Source: Crotophaga sulcirostris (Eukaryota; Chordata; Aves; Cuculiformes; Crotophagidae). From it: a DNA stretch of 64,000 nucleotides. Where the stretch lies: assembly GCA_013397455.1 (NCBI GenBank), contig VYZB01000096.1, positions 257,495 through 321,494 on the forward strand, in the 5' to 3' direction. The notes beneath the pieces are model-generated. The model saw nothing but the letters and a program-made list of their open reading frames with translations. It had not been told where the DNA came from and made no database searches. Below, in pieces: positions 10,982-25,800 of the stretch. The translations under genes were made by a program, and so were the position numbers. The first letter of the stretch is position 1. Each line of letters opens with the position of its first letter.

Positions 10982-12151
10982 GTAAAAGAAGGCTTAAGAT
11001 CTATTAAAATAAATATACATAATCCTTAGTGTCAGCAGACTTCTGGGGATAAAGTTTTCAGTTTATCTAAAAGGACACAGAGTAAACACATCTTACAGAA
11101 TGTCATTGTTTGGGATAGCTGCTTCTGACCTGAGCCAAAAGTTTTGTAATATAAACAAAGAACTTCATATTAGGAAATGAAGCAAAGCCCTAAGGTCTCT
11201 GTGGCGAGATTGAGTTAAAATAATTTGGAAAGCAACCTTTCCCCTATTCTAGTATAATGCTCATAGAATATGTGCATCAGAGTGAATTACACTGAAAGTT
11301 AATGGGATGTTATGAGGAAAACCCATTGCTTCTAGTAGTATTGATAGAGCAAAACCATGATAATGAAGACATGCGATCAAAATTGTTGTGTAGCGATTTC
11401 ATTTTTTTCATTATGAGATGCAAACTCTCTCAATATTCAGAGTTACAGATGCACTATAAGAGAGGGATTGTTATTGTGATGTTGGGGGAAGCTTTTCAGT
11501 TGGAGTCGATTTTTTTTTCTGTTTGATTACCATTTGCAAAATGTGGACTTCAGTTTTTACCTTCATAGGGTTTATTTGCTATCTTTAATATAGACTGATT
11601 TGTTTTTTTTCTTATGGGAATGGTGGTACAGCATGTTAAGAGTGACTCTACAACCATTTGTTTACCATATTGAATAGGGAAAAATGATAGAGTAGTTGTG
11701 ATGAACCTTAGTTTCGATACTCTTAATAAGAAAAGAAGCTTGGAAGGGAGGCTTCTCACTACTTTAATACTACTTTTTTAGGCCAATGTTATTATAATTA
11801 CAGAAAGTGCCTTTATTTTAATATGAAAGGCAATGTGCAGTCTGATTTAAAGGATGTAGAATAATGTATTTCAGTAGATCAGTTGTAATTCAGCCTTTTT
11901 GAAAAATTCAGCAGTGTAGTTAACACTAACTTTTTGGAGTGAAGAAAATATTTTTGTGTGTAGTCCTATTGGGACAGTATTTTAGGTAGATTTTTCCATT
12001 TATTTTTGTGTTTGAGGGAAAAGGAATTATCTAAAAATAATAAACTTTTTCATATTGATTATACTTAATGTATATGTTAAGTTATAAAAGTAACTTGAAA
12101 GTGATCTAGTCATGGGTTAGTATACACTTTGACAAACTTAATTTATTTCAG
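10982..12151 (+). other. VPS13B: VPS13B intron, 1170 bp
   Basis: GT at 10982 and AG at 12150-12151, phase 0. AT-rich with no recognised repeat. Confidence 0.8.
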
Positions 12152-12276
12152 ATATTTGGTTTTCAAGCAGCATTGACTTCTTTGGACAGTAAAGGACTAT
12201 ACTGCTTCCCTGTTCCAGTTATCCCCTCGTTCAGTACTGCTGTTTATGGCAAGCTGATCAAGTTTCCCAAATATTG
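12152..12276 (+). CDS. VPS13B: VPS13B internal exon 6 of 7 in this window
   Basis: A 125-nt exon (41 codons plus two bases), entered in phase 0 after ATTTATTTCAG at 12141-12151 and left in phase 2 at TATTG|GTGAGC, a strong donor. It encodes IFGFQAALTSLDSKG, LYCFPVPVIPSFSTAVYG and KLIKFPKYW, where the Trp codon TGG is split across the next, 16-kb intron. VPVIPSFSTA is a clear VPS13B signature. The exon is too short to form a notable ORF. Neighbour relations hold: HCYLK|IFGFQ upstream and KYW|SKRAQ downstream both agree with the remembered protein. Confidence 0.95.
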
Positions 12277-13704
12277 GTGAGCATTAAGCATGTCCAGTGT
12301 GTTTAAGAAATGTCCTCGATTGCTTTTTCTAATGAATCATTTAAAAATGCCAAGCTCCATATATATATCCCTAAACCTTTCTCTTTTATCATATTCTACT
12401 GTGAAGTCCGTTATCCTTAATAGATTTCTTTGTAGAGATAGCTGTTACTAAACATGTTAGACCCTTGTTTGGCTGAGAGAAGAGGCTATGCAAGCCCCAT
12501 AGTAAATTACTTTCTTTTAATCACTGTAGAATTCTGTGAACCAGTTCCCATTCTTTCTTGAGTGGATACAAAAACAAGTTATATGCTGATGGCAAGCTTG
12601 ATGTGTTTAACCAAACAGATCAGCACTTTCTGTTTTAAACTCAACAAAATAAAAAACAACACATGAGGAGGAAGGGGAACCATGGGAACACTTCAAACCC
12701 ACAGAAAGATAGTCTCCACTAGACTTATTTCTCTTAGAGTTTGGAGTGCTTTGACATTGTGATCAGATATTAAGCTGTTTAAAAGCACAGAATTGTTTTC
12801 AGAACAAAAGTGTTTGCACTTAAAATCTCAACTACTATGAAGTAATCTGTAAGTATCTTATTTTTAACTTTAGTTCTGTGGAAATTGAGTATTTAAATGT
12901 GGCTTGACAGGTTAAATCTTGTGATCATAAATGTCAGCATGTAATTGTTTAACAAATATTTCTAAAAGCTATTTTCAAGAATGTGTTTTAGCAATTCTTT
13001 GAACAGAACATCAGTTTTCTTTGTCCCTCATATTGTTTGGTAGCTGTCTGTGTTACTACTTTATAATTAAATCCATACAAAGTCTTGCATAAAATGACAA
13101 GGTAACAGGAAAACATGTTAATGTGTTAAATACTTTGGCTTCAAACATTGTATTGTATAGCTAATTTGTAACAGTCATTTGTTTGTGAATGTTAAATGGA
13201 TTGTAAAAAAAGAGTACGTGTATGATTCTTCATGGTACTACATGAAACATATACTAGTTTTTCTGTCACAAGCCATGATAACATGTTGAATATAAGTGGT
13301 TTTTAGCATAATCACCACACCACCAGGTGGTAGCAACCTAATCGAATTTCTCATATTTTCCATCAATAGCTTACAAAAGCAGTAAGCATTTCTAATGAAT
13401 TGCTTTTCTATTGCGGCATTTCCCTAAAACGAAATGTCACCCCGGTAACGCATAATCACCACGAGGAGTACTTCAGTACTCTCATAGGACTGACAACCTT
13501 TCATGACATGACATAACACCACTAGGCTCTGATTAGTGATCCTTGTTAGTAAAATGTAAAAATAAATTAGTGTTTAATGGTAAACTTGAATTTTTTTCGT
13601 ATGTTATATAACCTACAGTTAGTTGTGCAAAGTAAATAAAACAAAGATTTACAGATTAAAAACAGCTGAAAAAATCTGTCATCTGACAAGTTCATGGTAT
13701 TCAA

Positions 13705-13905
13705 GTGTTAGTGCTTTCTCATGAGTGCGTGCTTGTGCTCACTGTGCTTGATCTCTTGCTTACTCATGCTTGGTTTCTCGCGCTTTTCCTCATGCGCCAC
13801 TGCATGCTTGCTATAATGCTCTATCTCATGTGTGCACAGTCTTGTGCTTGCGTTCTCTCTCCTGCGTTTTCTTTCATATGCTTTCTGTCTTGCTCACTTT
13901 CTTTG
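13705..13905. repeat. degenerate TGCTTG/CTCATG-rich minisatellite-like tract
   Basis: Over about 200 bases, 'tgctt' occurs around eight times and 'ctca(t/c)' about six, in loose units such as 'ctcatgcttgg', 'gcatgcttgct' and 'gtcttgtgcttgcg'. The strand is strongly pyrimidine- and TG-biased compared with its neighbours. The 70-codon ORF at 13705-13917 reads Leu/Cys/His-rich low complexity and is a by-product. Unit length is irregular, so the boundaries are approximate. Confidence 0.55.
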
Positions 13906-16900
13906 TACTTTTTTTAAAAAAGTACTCTATATTATGATGTGTGCCTGTCTGGAAAATAAAGTATGGTAGAATAGTAACTTGGAAAAATAAAAATGAGCAG
14001 TAGTTTTGGGGAGTGGAAGCAGGGGAATGGTCCTGCCTTAAAACAGGAAATCATCTATCAGCATTTATTACTAGACCTTGTAAGACCAACACTTGTGGTC
14101 TGATGTATTTTAAAGTAATTTAAAAAAACTTTCTCACTTTTACCTATGGTACAGTAATTTTCTAAAGATTATTTATTTATGAACAGTGTGAAATAATTAT
14201 ATAAAATTAACTTACTCCAATTTATCCAAACTAAGCAACACCAATTTGCAGGTAATAAAATAGAAAAACAAATGAGTACAGCAGCAGCCTGGTTAAATGA
14301 AGTGTAGTTTGAAGTGAATAAAACTCCAGATGAAACGCATCAAATAGCACTTGAACTAAATCGAAATCAGCATGAGGACTGAGAGCTTCATTGAAGTCAT
14401 GCAGTGAGTGAGAATTAGTCTGGTAGGATAGCCTGGTAATGTCATTAAACTTAAATTCAGTCCTCTTCTCCCCCAGATTATACCACCTGCTTTATTTGGG
14501 TTTTTAGATTTCACATTCCAGAGTTTCTTAAAGCACACACATCTGATGCTACATATGTTCTTCAATTTCTTGGTAGAAAATACATACCACAGACCATACC
14601 TTTTAAAAACAAAGACATTTTATGAACTGTTATGGAATCCCTCAGGTAGTATGTTTTGAGTTAGCAGTGAAAATCTCAACTTTATTTCTGACATAAATCA
14701 GTAGAAAGCTTTCTTTTCTAGTTTCAGTATAATAATCTCAAAATGTATTCAGTGTATTAAATACTTTAGAAATCTTTAATTTTTAAAACTAATTGATAAA
14801 TGTTGTTATCATCTTTTAACAGATAAAATTTCAGCAAAATCAGACCAGTGAATTCTAGTAAATAACCATACACATTAGAGAAGTGCTGTTTTGCTTGCCT
14901 GCTAGACTGATGCCTACTTCAAGTTCAGTTAATACTTTCTTCTTTTAAAAGACTCATTAGTTAACTAAGTCTCCAACATATTTTAAATCATATAGTTCTT
15001 CCCTTTTTATGTTAAAATAAAAATGTGTTGTCTTTTGGCTTTGTCAAGCATAACAAGATGCAAAATACAATTCTGATGTCAATATTTTATAACTGCTTTA
15101 TGTAGTGTTGCGTGCCATATTGTAAAGCAGCTTTCAAAGCTTTCAGGAGGATGTCAAAAACCAACTGAGTATTAGCAGAATATGATTAAGAACCTAGAAT
15201 GAATGACAAGAATCTTTATTGCTGTACAGAAATCTTGAGAGGAATTAGTAGATTTTATTTTTTTCTTTTGTCTACAATGCCTGTGGTAACAGATGAGGGA
15301 ATGTAGTGTAAGATACATTAGTTATATAAACCGTCTTTCTCTTATGGTGTTTAACTATATTGTACTCCTGAAGAATGTTAAAATAGTATTGAAGAGTGTA
15401 GATTCTGAATAGCCTTCCTTTATTTTTCTGATGTCTGAACTGATAGCGAAGTGTGTCATCTCTGTTTTGAGCTAGATATTGGTCCAGTCATGTGTGTTAC
15501 TTTATTGCTTTTCTTTGCTTGACCTATCTTCTCTAAATTCCCTTCCAGTGACAGGTGTTTCAGTCTTTTTGCTTGATCAAGTCTGTAGGAAGGTCCTTGC
15601 TGTCTCTACCTTTAACAGCTTTTGAGATGCTAAACACTGGTGGAATGAAGTTATAAATGAGAATGACATGATCTATCCCTGCATCTTTTTTATTCAGTTT
15701 CTTAATCTGGTAGTCTATTTTCCAAATGCCTGTTTACTTGATAATGAGTCTCTTCTTTCTCTTTTTGAGACCAGAGCAATAGCTGCTGGTTTCCTGTCTA
15801 CAAGGAAGCTCCTGCACAGACTTGACTAATAGCTGGTCATGTTCAATTTGAGTTTGTGAATGAACCTGTTACGAGCAAGACTAATTTGTATCTAGGATTC
15901 CGTGGCCTGCACTTGAATTATTAGAGAGTACAAAGCAGTTAATTGATTCTTCTTGAATTGTTATTTTATTAGAACAAAACTCTGGAATCAAAACTTGCAA
16001 CTACATTTAGGTTACAGATAAAAAAAAAATCTGAGATACTATATAGATGTAACTTCTGTAAAGATTCATTTAAACTGTTCTTTGCAGGTGCTGTCTTATG
16101 AAATGAATTTGAGCTTAAATATAGGCAATATGCTGATCTTAGTCAAGCAGTTTCTGATGAGGAAGGATTCTTGACAACATGAGATTTGGTTTATGTTGTC
16201 ATTGTCTCTTCACTTCAGTGTTTACATGGTCAATTATTAGTAGGTCTTCAAAAACTGACAGAAGTTTAAAATTTGCTCTGCTATTGAAGTAAGTCACATG
16301 TATTAGATGGTGGGCACCTCAGCTGCCTGGAGGTGTGTCGTCCCTTGTTTCACTTATGAAAGCTGTGGGTTACAGTCCTGACATAGTAGTTTTGTTACTA
16401 CATGCCCTTGCAGGACTGCAAGATCACTACAGAAATCCAGATGCGTATATCCTCACATGGAGTAATATATATATGCATTTTCTGTAGGCTTTGTTTTTTG
16501 AACCCTTAAGAGCATTTATATAGAATAGGTGTTCTTAATATTTCATCACAGCCTAACTGTGAAGGTGAATATGTACTATGTCTCTGGAATCTGCTACATT
16601 TACATTAAATTGACATGTTAGGTTGTAACCTCCTTTTGGCTAACTATTATACAATACTATTGAGAAACATACTTTCCCAGCAACCTGAACATCGGCATGT
16701 TGTGTTTCTTGCCTGACTTCTTAGCTTTTATTTTGACTTTGTCACCATGTAAGTGCCAAGTGGTTGCTTTGTATGCATAGTTTAGTTGTATATTCCTGTG
16801 TAGGTTTCTGCTCCAACCTTTGTTACTGTAAAGGTGTATATGGTTTTATACAGCTCTGCTTCTGTTTGCTTCTATCATGTATTCCTTACAAGGCGAGCAT

Positions 16901-19900
16901 GCCTCTCAATTATAGCTGTGTAGTGGGATGCAATACAACTGTATTCTTAATGACAGAATCCATTGTTAGACTCTGTACACAGTCTAGTAAGGTCATTATA
17001 AGCCCCACTGTGAGTCAGGATGTGCACCTGCTCATGTGCGCTGTATGGGTCGTCTTGAAAATCCTGTGTACTTTTGCTGGTATCACAATGAATTGAAGAG
17101 AGAGACACTGCAATTAAAGTTGATCCGTAAGCATTGTGGTAGATTAAGATCTGGCTCCTTTAACAAGGACATTAGCTCATGCTGACTTAACCTTTACCAA
17201 CAAAGTACTACTGTGGTGAGAGTGGGAGATGTTAGGATTTGCTGCTCACTGAAGGATTAGAAGCATATAACAAGGGATCAAGTGAACTATCTGTCCCTGC
17301 TACTTTTTTGATTGTAACATCTTTGCAGGGCATTGTCTAGTGGAGTAATACTGCTTAGAACTAGAAATCACAGTATATTTTTGAGCTTGAGTGTTACGAG
17401 ACGTAGCAATCATGCAGTTCAGGGCTGTTGTGCTAGTAAGAGGCAAGCAGGCCCTGCTGGCAGCAAACACAGAGCCAGATACCCACGGACTGTGAACATT
17501 AGATTATAAATCTAGGAAGTTTTCTGAAAAATTGACACTTGGGTCTTGATTCTGGCAGCCTGTTTTATTGGCTAGTCATAGTAAATCAAGAGTTATGTCC
17601 ATTTAGATTGAATGTAGATTGTGTTTCATGTGGGCAGTTGAGGACCATGCTTAGTTCTTGGGTCAGAAGCAGAAACAGGTTGAAAACACATGAAAGTCAT
17701 TTTGTTGAATTCAGTTGTTGCTATTAGTTATGTCAGTAATTGGATATAACTGCCAGATGAAAATTCAGGGTATCCTTCGAAACAGTAAAGATCTAAGATT
17801 GCATGCCTGAACAGATGCCATCACTATAAAGGACAGGAGAGAGTTTCAGCCACATGGGCATCATGTGAGTTAGAGCTGGCACATGTAAAAACCTGTTTGA
17901 ACTGTTGAGATTTGCCAGTGACATGGGCAGTGCAAAACCAGACAGGAGCGGTCATTCTCTTGGGTTCTGCAGAGATGGTTGTGTCGAATTGCCTCACATG
18001 TGAACAATCAGCCTAAGCAATATGCTGGATTGATTCAGCATTGTGAACTTTTCTGCCATCACTTCAAAAATTCATTGAAGAACATCATATTGTCTCAATT
18101 TTTTTTTTAATTTTTGGTAGTTGGTTTTGGTGTGGCTTTGTGAGCAATGAATTGGACACTTCCAAAAGTTTGATTTATTGTGCATTGTTGTTTTTACTTG
18201 AAGAGTAGGAATGTCAATATATCGTATCAAATTGTGAACAGTAATGTACGGTGATCTAGCACTTAGAACTAATAGGAGAATGATTTTTCATTGATAATAT
18301 GGTTTAACATATCTTCCATTCTGAAAGTCAAAGTAGGCCTTGCTTGTGGGACGAAGATGCTTAAGGAACTTGTGTGGAATGTTTTCTAATCTGTAGTTAT
18401 ATTAATGTGTCAAGTTTAAACATGAACACTTTGGAGCACTTTACAACTGTAGTCTTCTGGAAGGAGCTGTTGTTACCAGGAAGTATCCTCTGTCCAGGAG
18501 GGGTTTTGCATTCTGAATACATGACTTGCAGCTTGATTAGTGTGACTACAAATTAACTTCAGTTGGAAACCTCTTAATTTTTTTCTTAAATCAAGTCCAG
18601 ATCTAGTGTTACTGCTTCTGAGCAGATGTGGCAGGCAGCATTCAGCAAATCTGTTAAAAGTGCACTTTTAATCAACATAAATTGGAAGCAGTTGTATTTT
18701 TTTAGTGTTGTCTATGAGGAGGAAATTCAGCAGAGTTGACGGTAAAGCTTGGTCATCTGTAATGTTTCCAGTGTAGTTATTTAGACTAATTAATTTTCAA
18801 GGCTCTTCAGTGAAAGTAAATTAAGCCTATTAAGTAATATCTGTCCAGGAAAAGTGATTGCACATGGTGAATACTTTATCATGACTGTACTAACTGTTGC
18901 CATGGGTATTTGCTGACATTTGTACTAGGAACAAGTAAGTGGTATTTACTTCAAAATGTGTAGTATTTTCAGGGGAAAAGATGCATTTTTCTTGAGAGTG
19001 GTGAAGGGGTATGAAAAGCTTATTGTCTTAAAGCTGAAGTGCTGTTATATAGTATAAATACTAAAGAAAATTTGATTCCCTATATGTATGTATTCTGTAT
19101 TGGATATATTTGGAAATTCGTTTCCTCTTATTTGGTGTTACCGCTATCTGTAGAAAATATCTGGTTAGCTTTTTCAGGGATATTCTCACTTTGAGGCTTT
19201 ACCCATGTAAAATTTGGCGAGAAAAATCCATTTGTGTCAGTTCTTCTCACAGTGTTTGTCCTTTATTTCTGCAGAATTTTGCCTGCAATTCGATGGCTTT
19301 CCCTGCCCCATTTACATATATCTGTGAATCACGAAAAGAAATACAATCTCTGTGCTGATGTCTGTGCTACTAAATAAAACATTGTTAATGTAACGCTCAG
19401 TTGAATTTGATAACTATGATAAATTGTGAATAAAATGAACAAACAAAAAACACTGTATTTATATTCACTTGAAGCAACAAGTAAACCAAATATTAAGACT
19501 TACATGCATGTTCTGCTGTCCATAATAGCTTATCAGCTTTTCTACATCTGTGCTCACCTCTAGGTAGGAGAAGCATGCTGTACTGTGTCCAGTACAATTT
19601 GTTGACTGTTTTCTGCCTACGCTTGTTCCCTGAAGGACTTGAATATGCTTTGTTTTCTATGGTAATAGTCCTTCTCTTAGATCAGAATCTGCCTTTAGTT
19701 CTAGGCCAACTGTTCATGTGTTGTTTGTGTAAAAGGAAGCATCCTCACAATTTTTCCTCAAAATCTTTCATCCTATTGTTTATAGCTTTGTATTATCTTT
19801 TTAAGTATTTCTTTGGCAGCACTTTTTAAAAACCAGGCTCAAGTAACCTGTAAGTCATACATACTGAGGAACAGGTCCTGTAATGAACATGTGTAAATGC

Positions 19901-22837
19901 TTGGACCTCCATTGGGCCTGTATATTCGATAGACATTGACTGATTTCCATCAAGTTTTGATTTTGTAAAGAACATCAACTCCCAGTTTCTGAACTAGATT
20001 GTTAGTGTGATGTTTTAGGTAAGAACATTAGAGAGCAATTTTTTTTTAAAAAAAGCTTAATGACTGATTCCAAAATGAACAATTAAATAGAAGGAAATAT
20101 ATTTGGTAAACATTTTTAGAGTATTCCCTTGATAGTCAAGAAACGCACACATGTATATATGCAGAGTAACAAGAATTAGGAATCTGATTTTTGTATTTTT
20201 AAATTTTAAAAGAAGGGAAAATGCAAATGAAATTGTTATACTTTGATTGACTTAGTCTCTTGCTATGAAAGTACATGTACTTGTTATACTCTAACTTCCA
20301 TTCTGCATACATCTTTGATTTAGCAGTGTACAGCAAGAAAATGTTTGTTACTTCTTAAAGTTTCTTCTGTGTTGATGTGATAATTTTGATGGTCTTCAAG
20401 AGTGACTAGGGGTTGTGGAGTTTTTAGAGTAGTGAAATAGACATAATGAGGCTCTAACAGTGAATGGACCAACCCAAATCTATATCCATAGAATCTGCTT
20501 TAAACCTTCTATTATTTTTGAGGGAACAATGGTGTAAAGTCAGTGCTGGAGTCAGTGCTTAAGTTGTTAATTTAACATTTTACAATAACTGCAGTCGTGG
20601 AAGCAAATAACATTATGCATGATATGTTTTAAACAGCTTCTCATGTCCTTCAAAATTTTTTTCAGATTGCTAACTAATGAGGCCGCAGTATAATTATTTT
20701 AGCAGTCTTTATAGTCCTGCTATTATACAATGTATACATGTGAATCATTAAGCACACCGTGTCCATTCATGTCCTAGCTGTTGATGATGCCCTGGATCCA
20801 TCCTTTGTTATACTAAAGGCTCTTCTGGTAATGGGATAAACAGAACACACTTCTCCCATTCCAGCAACTTCCTTTTGATGGTGTATCTTCTATCTTAAAG
20901 GAGACTAGAACTGACATTTCAGCTACATGGCAACTAATTTTTATTTAAGATGCTAAATTGGGCAGCTCTGCTGGGAGTAAGAAAGATAATTTGGATATAA
21001 CTTAAAATAATAACTGTAATTTGAAAAGATCATGTTGGATAGAAACCTATATAAAAATCATTATTTGTTCTCCTAGTAATTTAACAAAAATGGGTCCTAC
21101 AAAATTGTATCCTGTATACTACAAAAATATCTTGTACATGACTGTATTATTAGCTGCTGAATTGTCTGTGTAAATTTTACTCAGTTGAAGGGATGGTTTC
21201 TGAGAGCTGCTGCTCTTGCTTCTGACAACATGAAACAATGCTGGAGGTAGTTGCTCTTCTCAGGGTTGCAGCAGTTATGACTCTTGTTCCCCTGATAATG
21301 TTTGGTTAAGTGTGGGTCTCCTTGCCAAGTGGCATTAGTTGTAGTATATCCTATTCCTGTTTTGTGGCATTGTGTTCAGCAGGTGACTGCATTTGTCCAT
21401 GCAGTTTTCTTCACTGAGCACCAGCATGTTTCTGAGCTGTCCTGGCTCCCTGTTTTACCTGCTAATGGCAACCAAATGGCTCTGTGTGGCAGATGTAGAG
21501 GATTGATTTAATGGCTTTTGCTGCTCCTTCTGGGAGCGTGTGAAGAGGGAAGGAGAGGAGTTTGCTTCCTGGGACAGTAAGGCAGGCTGCTCTGTGGTAA
21601 GGCAGTTCCCTAAACCCTTTTTCACCCCTGTAGCTACTGAGGTTCGATTATATTGTGGTATCCAAATCAGAGATGCTAGATTTACAAAAAAAACTACTAA
21701 CTCTTGCTTTATTTTAATAAGCATAGATCTTTGCAGTTGGAGGTTTATTGACATGAGCAACTTGTACGTGGTCATCTCTGGTGGCCTTCGTTATCTGCAG
21801 CTGTTTAGTTACAGCATATCCAAGTTCAAGCTGATTTCTCTCCCCACCACCTTAGGGAAACTGTCATTTAGCTGGAGGTAAATGATAATGATTGTATTTA
21901 TTTTGTCACTGCCATTTTTCTGAGTAGGAGCTAGTTCTCCTGAAATGGTACAAGATGACTCAAATAATAGATGTAAAAGTGCTCTGCTTTTGATATGATT
22001 CCCTCTATGCTACCTTCATCAAGCCAGTGGTTGACTATAGAAAATCTGTGCTTCTTTTTAGTCTTCATTCTGATTTTATATGTTTCTATTTTTTTAATGT
22101 TTTGATCTTTGGTCACTGAAATGAGTACTTAATTTCTCATGGTCCTTATTTGGATCTTGTGGGATATAATGCAGCTAAATGTCATATCCCTTCCCTTGTC
22201 CCCAATAATATCCACTATCAGTGACAATAAGATTCCTAGATTGATGTAGAAAAGTTAGACCTTCTTGCAGAAATAAAGAATAGATGTTTAAAATGTGTAT
22301 AAGAAAACATGTTCTAAATTGGCATTAATCGCATTCCATGAGGAGAGTTTCTTATCCCTTGTATTCTGACATGCCACAGACACTTTGTGGAGTTCTGAAT
22401 ATACCGTACTTCCAATATACAAGTTTATGGAAAAGATTCAGTTTGTGTAAAACTAACTATATAGAAGACATAAAGAAGACTGAGGGCTGGTACTGGAATC
22501 CACTGGGAGCAGAGAACTTGGAATGTTGCTCATACCACTTCAGTGATTCTTTCTGGAGACAAGTATTAACTAGTGATTAGAAAAGAAGGGTTGTAGGTAT
22601 TATTAGAAAAGGGCAGTTGTAGGAATATACAATTTTCAGAAAGAATAATTTAATTGTTTTCTTCATTGACAAGAAGAAGTTTGGTGAATCTCTAAGTTCC
22701 TTGTTTTCTCACTTGTAACAAATCATATGGTTAACAATATTTCCTACAAATAAAAGACAAAGACAGCTGCAACTGCTGTGTAAGAGATAAAAAGGCTTTT
22801 ATTGTGAGTGGTACTGACTTAAGTCTTGCCTTTGTTA

Positions 22838-22853
22838 GAATATATATATATTC
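22838..22853. repeat. 16-bp TA palindrome
   Basis: GAATATATATATATTC is a perfect palindrome with a five-unit TA core. Likely a small microsatellite. Confidence 0.7.
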
Positions 22854-25800
22854 TTTTTTAACATTGTTGTGGTTAACGTCCTTTCCCTTTCTTATCTCTG
22901 TGCATTGCCTTCAGAGTTTTGATATTTGTCATTAGGTACCTAGATGTCGTTTCCTTTACTCAATAATAGTTGCTTAAGTTTTAAGGAAAAGGATCAAAAT
23001 TGTCGCTTTCTTCAAGTTCACATGGAAGATCATGTTAAGTAGAAATATGAATTTGTTGTAGGGATGTAGATGAAGCCTTTGTTTGTGTCAAATGTAAAAC
23101 GAGTATACATTTTCCATTTGCCTAAGATGAGGTGTACAAATGCTGACTGAAAATATTTAGGCAATTCAATTATTTTCTGGTTCTTCTAAGGCGCGGTTGC
23201 TGGGTTCTAGTAGCAGGTTACTGGTTTTGTTATTTTGGAAAAAATGAACTAATCTTAATTTACTGTACAGGATATGAGTAATAACAAAAATTAAATTTTT
23301 GGAAACATTTTGCAGGTTCCAGCTTTGCAGTTGGGGACTCTATATAAACCTCTGGAGCCAGCTGTTCACCGCTATATTCTTTCAATCACTCAGAGGTGTT
23401 GATTTTAAAAGAATGACTTGCTATTCCTAAAGTCTGCAAACTAAAAATATTTCATAGCCGGCCTGTGAACTTACATGGACTGGTTATATTGGTGCTTATG
23501 CACGGTGTATAAAAAGGACCAATTCATGTTTTCATTCAAAAACAGTGAAGAAAACTATTTTCTTTAATGGTATGCCAGATTTATCCAAATATTTCAGCAA
23601 GTCTATATTACAGTTTGTCAGCAAACTGGGTACAACCAGAGTGTATTTTAAAATCATTTAATTAGGACAGATTCATTTTCACTCCATGCCACTACACAGC
23701 AAGACTTGCTTGTTCATATTTCCTTAAATTTATTCTGGAACTTGTCCAAGTTCGGCTTTAATGAGTAGCCTATCCTGCTAGTTACATTAGGATTTATTTT
23801 CCCCTAGAGAAGAGTGTTTGAATTGGTAGGTTTTTAACCTGTTCAGTTAAATGAACATATGTTCAGAACTGCATCTTAACTCTTGAGTGTAAGGATTTGA
23901 GAAATAATTATTTCTATTGTTGTTACAGTTTTAAAGTGCAGTTTAAACAGTGGTTTTACTCTCAATCTATGTGCCATAACTGTTTTAATATGGTGATGAG
24001 TTTTCATATGAAGTTGCATTCAGTTACTTAATGCAACTTTAATGATAGAAAATAGAAACACAGATCTGGCTTGGTTACTGAAAAAAATTATTTCTATTTT
24101 CACTTATTGCTGGAATACATCTCTTGGGTCATAAAACTCGGTTAAATATAGCTCAATTCCTTATTAATGATGGATTTTCTGTATTAACAGGTGCACTTTG
24201 GTAGCAAACTTGTATTTTAATTTCTTTTAAATGCATTATTTGTGTTTCAAAACTATTATAATAAATCCTGAAATATAAATGTACTTTCATCGCAAGCCAG
24301 GTCTAGTTAAAATTTCCTTTAAGCAACATTTGCTGCACACATGGTACAATACTTCCCCCCCCACCTTGATTTTTTTTTTCCTATAAAAGGATTTATTTTC
24401 CTCAACCTCCCATTCTTTCGAAGTTACCTGACAAGGACCAGTAGACTTTATTCCTATGGGATTGTTAAAGTACAAAAAGTGTAGACTTCGCTTATTGTTA
24501 AAAAAAAAATTGTATACTGTTATTACTCACAAGGGGCTATTTTATATGAAACTTTTAAGCTTTGAATTTAACATAGTTCAGTTCGGTAGCTATAATATTT
24601 ATTAAATAGTCAAACTTTTAAAGCTAAGTATTTTCTACTGTCATGTTGTATGCTGTGATTGTCACAACTCTTCACAGAACTCCCCCTTCAAAGTACATGA
24701 ATTTGTTAATGCAGCATTGTTAGTTTAAGTGGAATTATTGCAGAGTCATATTTGTCCTTAATTTTTTTTAAAAAGAGTTTTCTACCTTCTTTCTTCCTTC
24801 CCAATTTTACATTAGGGAGCCTGCCTTTTGAAATATTTGACTCTTCTCTGCTGAAATATTTACTTTTAATCCTGCAAAATAATATTCACAAATAAGAGGA
24901 AAAAGTAGAAAATACAAGTTATCTGAAAGGATAAAAAGGAAAAAAACCAAAGGGAAAATATTACAGTGCAATTCTGCAATGAGAGAAATAATAAAAGATC
25001 GCAATACATGGTTTGAAAAAAGGAATACTAGGAAAACATTCTGATTGATGGCATCATGTGTTACATTTCTTTTTATTTAATGCCTGCAAAAGCTTTGCTA
25101 ACATGCATATGTATTTTTCCAGCTTTAATTCTACATAAGTAAATGGCTTGAGGTGTCTCTTCAATCTTAAGTTTTAAAATAAAATTTTTATGTATTGTGT
25201 ATATAGCATTTTGTTCTACAGGGATGGATTTTCCAAACTGCAGAATCATCTTATATATTCCTTTACTCATGCATACCTTTTCTGCTTATATTGATAGCCT
25301 ACAGAACTTGGACATATCCTAGGAAATTCTGGGAAAGCAAATTCAAATTCTAATGTGGGACCAGCATTACGAGAGGCCGCAGTGTTGCCATCTCCACATG
25401 TGCTTTCATGAAACCCAGAGCTTTTCTCTAGAGACTACATGTGTATATGCACATTTACACAGAGGAATATTTGCATATCTGAGGAGATGAATAGGAGATA
25501 CACTTTATCTAATTGTGTCCACAAGAGAGTGATCTTCATGTGTTTGTGTTGTGAGTGTAGTATGGTACAGTTTATCAGAATATGTTTCAGGCTGTTAGTT
25601 CCTTTTGACTGTCTGTCTATGACAAAGTGTATTTAGGTGTGTTTTAACCAGGCTGCATCTTTTCTCTATTTGCCAGACTTAACACTAGTAGTATTTTCAA
25701 CTTTTGTTTTGTCTTCCCTTGAAGTAGTTTGTTTTCTAACTAGCTGATTTTTTGAAGTGTATGTAGAAATGTGTTTTTGAATGGCTTTCTTGCACCAACA

